A DNA stretch of 64,000 nt. Origin: Solimonas variicoloris DSM 15731. GTDB lineage: Bacteria; Pseudomonadota; Gammaproteobacteria; Nevskiales; Nevskiaceae. Shown in pieces: positions 51,642 through 59,829 of this stretch. The notes beneath the pieces are model-generated. The model was not told the origin of the DNA, did not search any database, and saw only the letters and a list, made by a program, of their open reading frames with translations. Each line of letters opens with the position of its first letter. Position 1 is the stretch's first letter. Where the stretch lies: contig NZ_KB907927.1 of assembly GCF_000382285.1 (NCBI RefSeq), positions 124,001 through 188,000 on the forward strand. The letters are read 5' to 3'. Both the position numbers and the translations under genes were made by a program.

Positions 51642-52658
51642 GTGATTCGCCGCCGATTGGTCCGTCCGCTGTTGCTGCTCATCGCGATCGTCACCGCGAC
51701 GATCGGCGGCCTTCTGTTCGACGGCTGGCAACAGCTGCACGCGCCGCTGCGCGTCGACACCGCGCAGACGATCGAGATTGCCCCAGGTGACACGCTGGCC
51801 GGCGTGCTCGCGCGCATGAATGCGCAGCGCTGGCTGCCGAGTGCACGCGCGGCGCTCTATCTGCGACTGTACGTGCGCTGGCACGCAGTCGGCGGCCGCG
51901 TCCGCAGCGGCGAGTACGCGCTCGATGCGCACCAGAACCTGCTCGATGCGCTCGATCTGTTCCTGTCGGGACGCACGATCGTGCACGAGCTGCGCATCGT
52001 CGAAGGCTGGACGTTCGCGCAGGCGCTGCAGGCGGTGCGCGCGAACCCGATGATCCGTCAGACGCTGGCCGACACGAAGCCGGACGCGATCATGGCGGCG
52101 CTCGGCCAGCCCGGCCAGCATCCGGAAGGGCGTTTCTTCCCGGATACCTACCGCTTTCCGAAGGAGACCAGCGATCTGACGCTGCTGCGCCAGGCCTATG
52201 CGGCGATGCAGAAGGCGCTGGCCGAGGAATGGGCACAGCGTGCGCCGGACCTGCCGTACGCGACGCCCGACGAAGCGCTGACCATGGCTTCGATCGTCGA
52301 GAAGGAAACCGGCGTCGCCGCCGAGCGCGCACAGATCGCCGGCGTGTTCGTGCGCCGCCTGCGGCTTGGCATGCGCCTGCAGACCGATCCGACCGTGATC
52401 TACGGTCTCGGCGAACGCTTCGACGGCAATATCCGCATCGTCGATTTGCGTACCGATACGCCTTACAACACCTATACGCGTAACGGCCTGCCGCCGACGC
52501 CGATCAGCCTGCCGGGCCGCGCCGCGCTGCATGCGGCCCTGCATCCGGACGACGGCCAGGCGTTATTCTTCGTGTCCCGGGGCGACGGCACCCATGTGTT
52601 CTCGGCCACGCTCGCCGAGCATCAGGCTGCGGTCCGCCGCTACCAATTGAAGAAGTAG
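51642..52658 (+). CDS. mltG: Endolytic murein transglycosylase MltG
   Basis: A 338-residue inner-membrane protein: N-terminal helix (LLLLIAIVTATIGGLLF), a LysM-like domain and the YceG catalytic domain with the catalytic Glu in SIVEKETG, RLRLGMRLQTDPTVIYGLG and NTYTRNGLPPTPISLPG. It cuts nascent glycan strands and limits their length. Start GTG 51642, 10 bp after pabC. Confidence 0.96.
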   Translation: MIRRRLVRPLLLLIAIVTATIGGLLFDGWQQLHAPLRVDTAQTIEIAPGDTLAGVLARMNAQRWLPSARAALYLRLYVRWHAVGGRVRSGEYALDAHQNLLDALDLFLSGRTIVHELRIVEGWTFAQALQAVRANPMIRQTLADTKPDAIMAALGQPGQHPEGRFFPDTYRFPKETSDLTLLRQAYAAMQKALAEEWAQRAPDLPYATPDEALTMASIVEKETGVAAERAQIAGVFVRRLRLGMRLQTDPTVIYGLGERFDGNIRIVDLRTDTPYNTYTRNGLPPTPISLPGRAALHAALHPDDGQALFFVSRGDGTHVFSATLAEHQAAVRRYQLKK

Positions 52659-52673
52659 ACCGGTATTTCTGGC

Positions 52674-53321
52674 ATGACGACACGCGGACGGTTCATCACG
52701 CTCGAAGGCGGCGAGGGCGCCGGCAAGTCGACGCAGGCGCGCTTCATCCGCGACTGGCTCGTCGAGCGCGGCCGCGAGGTGGTGCTGACCCGCGAGCCCG
52801 GTGGTTCGCCGCTGGCCGAGGCGATCCGTAGCCTGGTGCTCGGCGACTGGGCCGAAGGCGTCACGCCGCCGACCGAAGTCATGCTGATGTTCGCGGCGCG
52901 CGCCGCGCACTGGCACACGACGATCGAGCCGGCGCTCGCGGCCGGTCGCGATGTCGTCTGCGATCGTTTCGTCGATTCCAGCTACGCCTATCAGGGCGCG
53001 GGCAAGGGCGTCGATGAGACCGCGCTGCAGGTGCTCGAGCGGCTGGCGGTCGGCAGCCACAAACCAGACCTGACGCTGCTGTTCGATATCGAACCTGCGC
53101 TCGGCCTGCAGCGTACGCGCGAGCGCGGCGAGGAAAACCGCTTCGAGCAGGAGACGCTCGAATTCATGCAGCGCGTGCGCGAATCCTTTGTGGCACGCGC
53201 GCGCGCCGAGCCGGCGCGTTTCGCGATGATCGACGCTGCGTGCGACGCCGATGCGGTCAGCGCCAGCGTCGCGCAAGTGCTGGTCGCGCGCCTCGCGCCG
53301 GTGCCGGAAACCGCGGCATGA
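52674..53321 (+). CDS. tmk: Thymidylate kinase
   Basis: A 215-residue Tmk: P-loop LEGGEGAGKSTQ, LTREPGGSPLAEAIR, DR motif VCDRFVDSSYAYQGAGKG. It phosphorylates dTMP to dTDP. Length matches E. coli Tmk (213). Overlaps holB by 4 bp. Confidence 0.97.
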   Translation: MTTRGRFITLEGGEGAGKSTQARFIRDWLVERGREVVLTREPGGSPLAEAIRSLVLGDWAEGVTPPTEVMLMFAARAAHWHTTIEPALAAGRDVVCDRFVDSSYAYQGAGKGVDETALQVLERLAVGSHKPDLTLLFDIEPALGLQRTRERGEENRFEQETLEFMQRVRESFVARARAEPARFAMIDAACDADAVSASVAQVLVARLAPVPETAA

Positions 53322-54343
53322 GCGCAGCGCTGTGGCGACCGCTGCCGTGGCAGCAGGAGCGCTGGCTGGAGCTGACGTCGCTGGTGCTGCAACAGCGGCT
53401 GCCGCACGCCATGCTGCTGTCCGGCGGAGCCGGTATCGGCAAGCGCTGGTTCGCGCGCGCGCTGATCGCATTCACTCTCTGCGAACAACGCAGCGGCTAC
53501 GCCTGCGGACATTGCCGCAGCTGCCTGCAGCTTGCCGCCGGCAGCCACCCCAACGCCGCGCTGCTCGGCGTCGACGGTCACCTGGGCCTGGCGATGACGC
53601 CGGACAGTTTCGCCGAGCAGGGACTGGTGCACTGGCAGCCGGACGCCGAGCGCAAGCGGCGCGATATCTCGATCGAGGGCGCGCGCAGCCTGATCGCCAA
53701 GCTCAGCCTCGCCAGCCACTACGGCAGCGCCAAGTGCGCCATGATCGAACCGGCCGACCTGCTCAACGCCAGCAGCGCCAACGCGCTGCTGAAGACCATC
53801 GAGGAACCGCCGGCCGGCACGCACCTGCTGCTCATCAGCGAGCGTCCGCAGGCGCTGCCGGCGACGCTGCGCAGCCGCTGCCAACGAATCCGTTTCGCGC
53901 CGCCCGAAACCGGCGTCGCACGGGCCTGGATGGCCGAGCAGGGCGTCCGCGACGAGGAGGCACTGGCGTTCGCGCTCGGCGCGCCGCTGCGCGCGCTGGC
54001 CCTGAGCGCGGACGACGGGGTCGCCATACGCCGCCAGTGGGCCGAGCTCTGGAGCGCTGTCGCCGCCGGCCGCCGCGATCCGCTCAGCGCCGCTGCCGCG
54101 GTCGACAAGGACAGTGTTGCCGAACATCTGAGCTGGGTGCAGTCCTGGCTCGCCGGCGAACTACGAGAACTGCTGTCGCGGGCGGCGCGCGCCGAACAGC
54201 GCGAGGCGCTCGCGCTGATGGTGCAGGACGTCTACGACGCGCAGCGGCGCGCTGCTGGCAACGCCCAGCCGCAGCTGCTGATGGAATCGCTGTTCGTGCG
54301 CTGGATGCGGCTCGGCCGCACAGCGCTCGCACGCGCCGCCTGA
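53318..54343 (+). CDS. holB: DNA polymerase III subunit delta' (HolB)
   Basis: A 341-residue clamp-loader subunit. It has a modified P-loop (LLSGGAGIGKRWFAR), a zinc-binding cluster (CEQRSGYACGHCRSCLQL, four Cys) and the sensor-type region ANALLKTIEEPPAGTHLLLIS and LRSRCQRIRF. It helps load the beta clamp. Start at ATG 53318, overlapping tmk. Confidence 0.94.
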   Translation: MSAALWRPLPWQQERWLELTSLVLQQRLPHAMLLSGGAGIGKRWFARALIAFTLCEQRSGYACGHCRSCLQLAAGSHPNAALLGVDGHLGLAMTPDSFAEQGLVHWQPDAERKRRDISIEGARSLIAKLSLASHYGSAKCAMIEPADLLNASSANALLKTIEEPPAGTHLLLISERPQALPATLRSRCQRIRFAPPETGVARAWMAEQGVRDEEALAFALGAPLRALALSADDGVAIRRQWAELWSAVAAGRRDPLSAAAAVDKDSVAEHLSWVQSWLAGELRELLSRAARAEQREALALMVQDVYDAQRRAAGNAQPQLLMESLFVRWMRLGRTALARAA

Positions 54344-54410
54344 TCGGCGCCCGCTATCTTTCACCCATGCCGAGCCGATACAGTTCCAGCCAGATCCTCG
54401 GGGACAGACT

Positions 54411-54773
54411 TTGAGCACACCGCCACGCGCGGGCGGAGCACCGCCCGGCATCCTGACGCTGCACATCAAGGACAAATCGGCCTTGTACGTCGCCTACATG
54501 CCGTTCGTGAAAAACGGCGGCCTGTTCATCCCGACCAACAAGGATTACCGGCTTGGCGATGAGGTCTTCATGTTGCTGACGCTGATGGACAACCCCGAGC
54601 GTCTGCCGGTAGCCGGCAAGGTGGTCTGGGTCACGCCGCGCGGCGCGCAGAACAAGCGCGTACAAGGCATCGGCGTGCAATTCAGCGCGCAGGACGGCGG
54701 CGCCACGCAGAAGAAGATCGAGGGCTTGCTCGCCGGCGCGCTCGGCGCCGACCGGCCGACGCATACGATGTAA
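54411..54773 (+). CDS. pilZ: PilZ-domain type IV pilus protein PilZ
   Basis: A 120-residue protein matching type IV pilus PilZ: LTLHIKDKSALYVAYMPFVKNGG, then YRLGDEVFMLLTLMDNPERLPVAGKVVWVTP and QGIGVQF. As in this branch, the RxxxR c-di-GMP-binding motif is missing, so it works by protein contacts (PilB/FimX in other species). The start is TTG 54411 with CGGGGA upstream. Last gene of the fabD operon, the usual place. Confidence 0.9.
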   Translation: MSTPPRAGGAPPGILTLHIKDKSALYVAYMPFVKNGGLFIPTNKDYRLGDEVFMLLTLMDNPERLPVAGKVVWVTPRGAQNKRVQGIGVQFSAQDGGATQKKIEGLLAGALGADRPTHTM

Positions 54774-54829
54774 TCGCCGCTTCGTTCGTTAAGGAGTGAA
54801 AGCGCGCCAGCTGCGTCAAGTAAATGGAT

Positions 54830-54845
54830 CATAATGTATATTATG
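54830..54845. repeat. Inverted repeat in an AT-rich island
   Basis: CATAAT and ATTATG are perfect 6-bp arms around GTAT, inside an AT-rich stretch (about 54818-54857) that contrasts with the GC-rich surroundings. TATATT at 54837-54842 could be a -10. A 35-codon GTG frame at 54868-54975 with GGAGAAGG upstream follows, but has no recognisable product. Confidence 0.5.
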
Positions 54846-54971
54846 TTAAGTTTTTGGAGAAGGCGCAGTGTCCGGATGCATCCGAGCTAACCTCGTCTTC
54901 GCCGCATCGAGCCGTTCAATCCTGATCCCGCTCCGCTCGGTGCGCTCGCGCACGCTGGCGGCGGCCCGGAA

Positions 54972-54985
54972 TTGATCCGCGTCAG
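54972..54985. promoter_or_regulatory. Weak FNR-like box at the inversion edge
   Basis: TTGATCCGCGTCAG matches 8 of 10 defined positions of TTGAT-N4-ATCAA. It ends one base before the inverted fragment of the phosphoribosyltransferase gene. Confidence 0.4.
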
Positions 54986-55063
54986 TCCGGCGCGGTACCG
55001 AGCGCAGGTCCGCAGCAGGTCCGCCAGCTGTTGTCCGGCCTGCTCGCGGTTGCGAAAGCGCAT
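54986..55063 (-). pseudogene. Inverted N-terminal fragment of the phosphoribosyltransferase gene
   Basis: On the minus strand an ATG at 55063 opens MRFRNREQAGQQLADLLRT followed by CARYRAG. This is the usual N-terminus of phosphoribosyltransferases of the type encoded next door (family pattern: RFxxRxxAGxxLAxxL, then ALPRGGVPVA). The neighbouring plus-strand gene lacks exactly this part and begins with the residues that should follow (GPAIVYALPRGG). The fragment therefore looks like the missing 5' end turned around. Beyond 54986 the frame reads on without similarity. Confidence 0.7.
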
Positions 55064-55205
55064 ATTGTCTGCGGCGCGCGTCATGGGCTTCGCGCGGCTA
55101 TCGGCAGGGCGCGGCCGGCGATGGCCCGCCTGCAGCTGTACCGCGGCAAGAGCCGCCGGCATTGCGCATCGGCGAATCGGCGCTTCATCGGCTTCTCCGA
55201 CGATC

Positions 55206-55219
55206 GGTCTGCGCAGACC
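55206..55219. repeat. 14-bp perfect palindrome near the inversion edge
   Basis: GGTCTGCGCAGACC is self-complementary. It lies about 10 bp left of where phosphoribosyltransferase homology resumes (near 55230). Confidence 0.7.
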
Positions 55220-55268
55220 TTAGTGCGTTCGCGGGCCGGCGATCGTCTATGCGCTGCCGCGTGGCGGC

Positions 55269-55817
55269 GTGCCGGTCGCGGTCGAGATCGCGCGCCGCCT
55301 GGGACTGCCGCTGGATCTGATCATGGCGCGCAAGATCGGCCATCCGCAGCAGCCGGAGTATGCGATCGGTGCCGTCACCGAGACCGGCGAGCCGGTCTTC
55401 AACGCCGAGGAACGACAACAGCTCGATGCCGACTGGCTCGCCGCGAGGATCAGCGCCGAACGCGCCGAGGCGCGACGCCGGCGCGAGCTCTATTGCGGCG
55501 GCCGTGCGCGCCGCTCGGCGCACGGCCAGTGCGCGATCATCGTCGACGACGGCGTCGCCACCGGCCTCACTCTGGAGGCGGCGATTCGCGAACTGCGCGG
55601 TGACCATCCGGCCCGGCTGATCGTCGCGGTCGGCGTCGCGCCGCCGGACACCGCGCAGCGTTTTCGCGCGCAGGTCGATGACTTCGTCGCCGTGCACGTG
55701 CCGGCGCAGTTCCAGGGTGCCGTCGGCGCGTACTTCGAGGACTTCCACCAGCTCGGCGACGACGACGTGCTCGCCCAGATGCGCTCGCTGCCGGCACCGC
55801 CGGACGTGCCGTCATGA
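55269..55817 (+). pseudogene. Phosphoribosyltransferase, 5' end displaced by inversion
   Basis: The plus-strand frame keeps similarity from about 55230 (RGPAIVYALPRGG) to the stop at 55817, and can initiate only at GTG 55269, giving 182 residues. It has a PRPP-binding loop VDDGVATG (92-99) and the family stretch DLIMARKIGHPQQPEYAIGAV. The normal protein would have about 40 more residues; they appear on the opposite strand at 54986-55063. A stop (TAG 55221) closes the frame upstream. Members of this family are often fused to, or paired with, a dienelactone-hydrolase-like domain, as here (hydrolase start 20 bp later). It may still be made in truncated form, but loss of ALPRGG probably inactivates it. 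Confidence 0.7.
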
Positions 55818-55836
55818 AGCGCGCTCGCCCGGCGAA

Positions 55837-56481
55837 GTGCAGATCGCCCTGCCCGACATCGGCCTGCCGGGCGACCTCGCGCTGCCGGCGCTGCCGCGCG
55901 GCCTCGTCGTGTTCGTCCACGGCAGCGGCAGCAGCCGGCACAGCAGCCGCAACCGCTTCGTCGCGGCGGCACTCGCCAAGCGCGGCTTCGCCACGCTGCT
56001 GTTCGATCTGCTCAGCGAGCGCGAGGACCTCGACGAGGCGGCCCGCTTCGACATCGAGCTGCTGACCCGGCGCTTGCTCGGCACCTGTACGTGGATCCGC
56101 GGCGAAGCGCGGCTCGCCGCGCTGCCGCTGAATCTGTTCGGCGCGAGCACTGGCGCGGCCGCCGCGCTCGCCGCGGCGGCCGAACTCGACGACGGCATCG
56201 CCGCGGTCGTCTCGCGCGGCGGGCGCCCCGACCTCGTGCTGCCGCTGTTGCCGCGCGTGACGTCGCCGACGCTGCTGATCGTCGGCGGCGCCGACGACAT
56301 CGTCATCCAGCTCAACCGCAAGGCGTACGCGGCGCTGCGCGCCCCGAAGGAGCTCGCCATCGTGCCCGGGGCGACGCATCTGTTCGAGGAGCCCGGTGCG
56401 CTGGAGCGCGTCGCCGAACTGGCCGGCGACTGGTTCGAGCGCCATGGCGTCGGCCGGCAGCCGCCGCGCTCGCACCCATGA
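55837..56481 (+). CDS. Alpha/beta hydrolase (dienelactone hydrolase-like)
   Basis: A 214-residue cytoplasmic hydrolase. The oxyanion region is VVFVHGSGSSRHSSRNR, the nucleophile Ser104 in FGASTGAA, an acid at Asp153/154 in GGADD and His181 in PGATHLFEEPGALE. This is the DLH-like domain that accompanies phosphoribosyltransferases, either fused or as a neighbour. Substrate unknown. The first usable in-frame start is GTG 55837, without a clear ribosome site; this is the least certain point. Its stop overlaps the polX ATG. Confidence 0.8.
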   Translation: MQIALPDIGLPGDLALPALPRGLVVFVHGSGSSRHSSRNRFVAAALAKRGFATLLFDLLSEREDLDEAARFDIELLTRRLLGTCTWIRGEARLAALPLNLFGASTGAAAALAAAAELDDGIAAVVSRGGRPDLVLPLLPRVTSPTLLIVGGADDIVIQLNRKAYAALRAPKELAIVPGATHLFEEPGALERVAELAGDWFERHGVGRQPPRSHP

Positions 56482-58238
56482 GCGTCAGCAACGCCGCCAT
56501 CGCGGCGGTGTTCGAGGAGATCGCCGACATCCTCGAGATCGAGGGCGCCAATCCCTATCGGGTCCGCGCCTATCGCAACGCGGCGCGCACGGTGTCGGCA
56601 TACGGAACCGAGCTGGCGCCGCTGCTCGCGCGCGGCGCGACGCTGCCGAAGATGCCGGGCATCGGCGAGGATCTGGCGGGCAAGATCGCCGAGATCGCCG
56701 CCACCGGCAGCTGCGCGCTGCGCGAGCGCCTGCACCGCGAAGTGCCGGCGGCGATCGTCTCGCTGCTGCAGGTCGCCGGCATCGGCCCGAAGCGCGTCAA
56801 GCTTCTTTATCACGACCTCGGCATCGAAACGCCCGAGCAGCTGCTCGAAGCCGCGCGTGCCGGCCGCGTGCAGCGCCTGCACGGCTTTGGCGCCAGGACC
56901 GAGGCCCGCCTGATGGAGGCACTGCAGCGCCAGCTCGCGCCCGGCAGACGCTACCCGCTCGCCGACGTCGCGGCGCAGGGTGAAGCGCTCGCCGCCGCGC
57001 TGCGCGGATGCCGCGGCCTGCGCTCGATCACCGTCTGCGGCAGCGTGCGGCGCATGCGCGACACGGTCGGTGACCTCGACCTCCTCGCCGTGACGCGCAC
57101 GCCGGCGACCGTGATGCGCCGCTTTCTCGGTCTGCCGGCCGTTGGCGAGGTGCTGACGCGGGGACCGACGCGCGCCACCGTGATGCTGCGCTCCGGCCTG
57201 CAGGCGGACCTGCGGGCAATCGCGCCGGAAGCCGAGGGGGCCGCCCTCGTCTACTTCACCGGCTCCAAGGCGCACAACATCGCGATCCGGCGCCGCGCGC
57301 AGAAGCGCCGCCTCAAGATCAGCGAGTACGGCGTGTTCCGCGGCGCACGGCGCATTGCCGGAGCGACCGAGGCCGAGGTGTATGCCGCGATCGGCCTGCC
57401 GCCGATCCCGCCGGAGCTGCGCGAGGATCGCGGCGAGATCGCCGCCGCGGCGGCCGACCAGCTGCCGCGGCTGATCGAGCGCGCGGACCTGCGCGGCGAT
57501 CTTCACGTCCACACCATCGGCAGCGACGGCACCGCCGATCTCGAGGCGATGGCGCAGGCCGCGCGCCGCGCCGGCCTGCAGTACATCGCCATCACCGACC
57601 ACTCGCGCTCGACGCGCGTGGCGCACGGCCTCGACGAAGCGCGCCTGCTGCGGCAACTCGACGCGATCGACGCGCTCAACGCCAGGCTGGACGGCGTGGT
57701 GCTGCTCAAGGGCATCGAGGTCGATATCCTTGCCGACGGTCGACTCGACCTGCCGGACCGCGTGCTCGGCCGGCTCGACATCGTCGTCGGCGCGGTACAC
57801 GCGCATTTCGATCTGCCGCGCCGTCGGCAGTTGCTGCGCCTGCAGCGCGCCTTGGACCATCGCCATTTCCACGTGCTCGCGCATCCCTCCTGCCGGCTGA
57901 TCGGCACACGGGAGCCGCTCGACGTCGACATCAGCGCCGTGATTCGCAGCGCCGCGCAGCGCGGCTGCGGGCTCGAGCTCAACGCACAGCCGCAGCGCAT
58001 GGATCTGCTCGACACGCATTGCCGCGAAGCGCAGGCGCAAGGCGTGCCGATCAGCATCGCCAGCGACGCGCACGGCCCGCGCGACTTCGACTGGTTGCAC
58101 TACGGCGTCGGCCAGGCACGGCGCGGCTGGCTGCGGCGCGAGGATGTCGTCAACACGCGCACGCTCGACGAGCTGCGCCAATGGCTGGGCGCGCGGTCGT
58201 CGCAGGCATCTAGCGAACACCGCCGCCGCGGTCCATGA
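56478..58238 (+). CDS. polX: Family X DNA polymerase/3'-5' exonuclease PolX
   Basis: A 586-residue PolX. The N-terminal helix-hairpin-helix 8-kDa domain begins NAAIAAVFEEIADILEIEGANPYRVRAYRNAA. The nucleotidyltransferase core has VCGSVRRMRDTVGDLDLLAVT. A C-terminal PHP domain (from about residue 338) has GDLHVHTIGSDG, ITDHSRSTRVAHG, KGIEVDIL and LAHPSCRLIGTREP. Bacterial PolX fills gaps in base-excision repair and has PHP-dependent exonuclease activity. It overlaps the hydrolase gene by 4 bp, so all three genes of this unit are coupled. Common in Deinococcus and Bacillus, scattered in proteobacteria. Confidence 0.94.
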   Translation: MSVSNAAIAAVFEEIADILEIEGANPYRVRAYRNAARTVSAYGTELAPLLARGATLPKMPGIGEDLAGKIAEIAATGSCALRERLHREVPAAIVSLLQVAGIGPKRVKLLYHDLGIETPEQLLEAARAGRVQRLHGFGARTEARLMEALQRQLAPGRRYPLADVAAQGEALAAALRGCRGLRSITVCGSVRRMRDTVGDLDLLAVTRTPATVMRRFLGLPAVGEVLTRGPTRATVMLRSGLQADLRAIAPEAEGAALVYFTGSKAHNIAIRRRAQKRRLKISEYGVFRGARRIAGATEAEVYAAIGLPPIPPELREDRGEIAAAAADQLPRLIERADLRGDLHVHTIGSDGTADLEAMAQAARRAGLQYIAITDHSRSTRVAHGLDEARLLRQLDAIDALNARLDGVVLLKGIEVDILADGRLDLPDRVLGRLDIVVGAVHAHFDLPRRRQLLRLQRALDHRHFHVLAHPSCRLIGTREPLDVDISAVIRSAAQRGCGLELNAQPQRMDLLDTHCREAQAQGVPISIASDAHGPRDFDWLHYGVGQARRGWLRREDVVNTRTLDELRQWLGARSSQASSEHRRRGP

Positions 58239-58363
58239 CCCAGGTCAGTGCCCGCGCATCGCGCCGTCCGACAATCAATGGGCCTGCGGTCCGGATCTGC
58301 GGCGCCGGATCGCCATTCCTTTCGACGCGCGCGTCGCCAGTCGGCCGCGACACGGAGCCCGCG

Positions 58364-58714
58364 ATGCAGCAGCCCTTGCAGATGACGTTCCGCAATATCG
58401 ATCCGGCGCCCGCGCTCGAAGCGCGAATCCGCCAGTTCTCCGCACGGCTCGAGCGCTTCTACGGCGCGATCGTCGCGTGTCGCGTCGTCGTCGACGGCCA
58501 GCCCGACGGCGCTGCGCGCGGCGGGCTCTATCGTGCGAGCGTGGACCTGCGCGTGCCCGGCGCCGCGCTCGCATCGACGCGCAGTCGCGCCGGCCGGCAG
58601 GCGCACGACGATCCGTACGTCGCCGTGCGCGGTGCCTTCGACGCGATCACCCGTCTGCTCGAACGCCATCAGCAACGGCGGCGACGGCAGGCGCCGCGCC
58701 CCGCCGCCGCCTGA
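58364..58714 (+). CDS. HPF/RaiA-like ribosome-associated protein
   Basis: A 116-residue protein of the ribosome hibernation promoting factor/sigma-54 modulation family: LQMTFRNIDPAPALEARIRQ, then CRVVVDGQ and DPYVAVRGAFDAITRLLERHQQRRRRQ, the usual beta-alpha-beta-beta-beta-alpha layout with a basic end. Family members dimerise or silence 70S ribosomes under stress. ATG 58364 has GGAG 8 nt upstream. The 125-bp gap before it shows no FNR box. Its position among stress genes fits. Confidence 0.85.
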   Translation: MQQPLQMTFRNIDPAPALEARIRQFSARLERFYGAIVACRVVVDGQPDGAARGGLYRASVDLRVPGAALASTRSRAGRQAHDDPYVAVRGAFDAITRLLERHQQRRRRQAPRPAAA

Positions 58715-58741
58715 GCCGACCGCCGCATGGCGGAGCGTCGC

Positions 58742-58755
58742 TTGATGCCGGTCAA
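58742..58755 (+). promoter_or_regulatory. FNR-like box upstream of the universal stress gene
   Basis: TTGATGCCGGTCAA matches TTGAT-N4-ATCAA except one base. As a class II site it would place the -10 near 58778-58783 (GAAACT) and the start near 58790, 25 nt before ATG. Confidence 0.65.
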
Positions 58756-58814
58756 TGAACGATGGACCGGCGGCGCGGAAACTGGCTCTTCCACACGCAG
58801 CGAGGAGAACCGCC

Positions 58815-59708
58815 ATGGCGAACCTGAAGAAGTCTTCACCGGAGACGGCGCGGCGCATCCTTCTGGCGACCGATCTCGGCTGCCGCAGCGACCGCGCCTT
58901 CGACCGCGCCGTGCAGCTGGCCCAGCAGTGGGATGCGACGCTCATCGTGCTCTATGTCGCGCCGCACGCGGATTCCTACGTGGCGCCGTCGTGGCAGCGC
59001 GGCGCGACGCTGGCGGAACTCGTCGAGCGCCAGGTGCGCCTCGATCTCGGCGAGCGCCATGTCGACCTGCAGATCCTCGTCGACGTCGGCGAGCCCTACA
59101 AGGTCGCACTGCGTCGCGCCGCCGAGTACGACTGCCAGCTGATCGTCGTCGGCATCAGCCGCGACTCGCTGCTCGGACGTCATCGGCTCGGCGGCACGGT
59201 CGAGAAGCTGATGCAGTACGCCGACCGGCCGGTGCTGACCGTCAAGCAGCGCGCGCACGGCATCTACACCGGATCGGTCGTCGCCACCGACTTCTCGGCA
59301 TGCGCGCGCCATGCGATGGAATGCGCCGCCGGGCTGTTCCCGTATACCGACTTCGCGGTGCTGCATACCTATCGCGTGCCGTTCGAACGGTTCGGGCAGC
59401 GCGAAGCCAGCGCGGCGGCGCACGCCATGGCCGTGCAGGCGCTCGACCGCTTCGTCGCCGACGTGCAGCTGCCCAGCGAAATCCGCAGCGGCGTGAAGAC
59501 GATGGTCGAATACGGCCATCCGGCCGACGTGCTCAACGGTTACCTGCGCGAGCGCCCGCATGATCTGGTCGTCGTCGGCGCGCGCGGCGACAGCGGCGTG
59601 TTCGATCGTCTGGTCGGCAGCAACGCGATGGCGATCACCGCGGAGGTCTACAACGACGTGCTGATCGTGCGCGACGGCGGCGAGGCGGCGAGCCACAGGA
59701 CAGCCTGA
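58815..59708 (+). CDS. Tandem universal stress protein (UspA superfamily)
   Basis: A 297-residue protein with two Usp domains (about 12-150 and 155-290). The second has the full ATP-binding pattern G-x2-G-x9-GS (GARGDSGVFDRLVGS). The first has GISRDSLLGRHRLGG, lacking the second Gly, so probably does not bind ATP in the same way. Tandem Usp proteins of this sort are induced by low oxygen or starvation in several proteobacteria. ATG 58815 follows GAGGAG. An FNR-like box lies 60 bp upstream. Confidence 0.93.
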   Translation: MANLKKSSPETARRILLATDLGCRSDRAFDRAVQLAQQWDATLIVLYVAPHADSYVAPSWQRGATLAELVERQVRLDLGERHVDLQILVDVGEPYKVALRRAAEYDCQLIVVGISRDSLLGRHRLGGTVEKLMQYADRPVLTVKQRAHGIYTGSVVATDFSACARHAMECAAGLFPYTDFAVLHTYRVPFERFGQREASAAAHAMAVQALDRFVADVQLPSEIRSGVKTMVEYGHPADVLNGYLRERPHDLVVVGARGDSGVFDRLVGSNAMAITAEVYNDVLIVRDGGEAASHRTA

Positions 59709-59829
59709 GGCTGCGTCCACGCTGCACCCGTCCGTCCGGCATCTCCGGCCGGCGCTCTGGCGCCAAAAGCCAAGTGCGGGACGACCGGCGCTTCCATACT
59801 CGACCGCATTTCCGGATCGGAGAGCGGCG

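Noticed and set aside
55812-58220. 802-codon minus-strand frame across hydrolase and polX
   Set aside because: Shadow of PolX; no motif.
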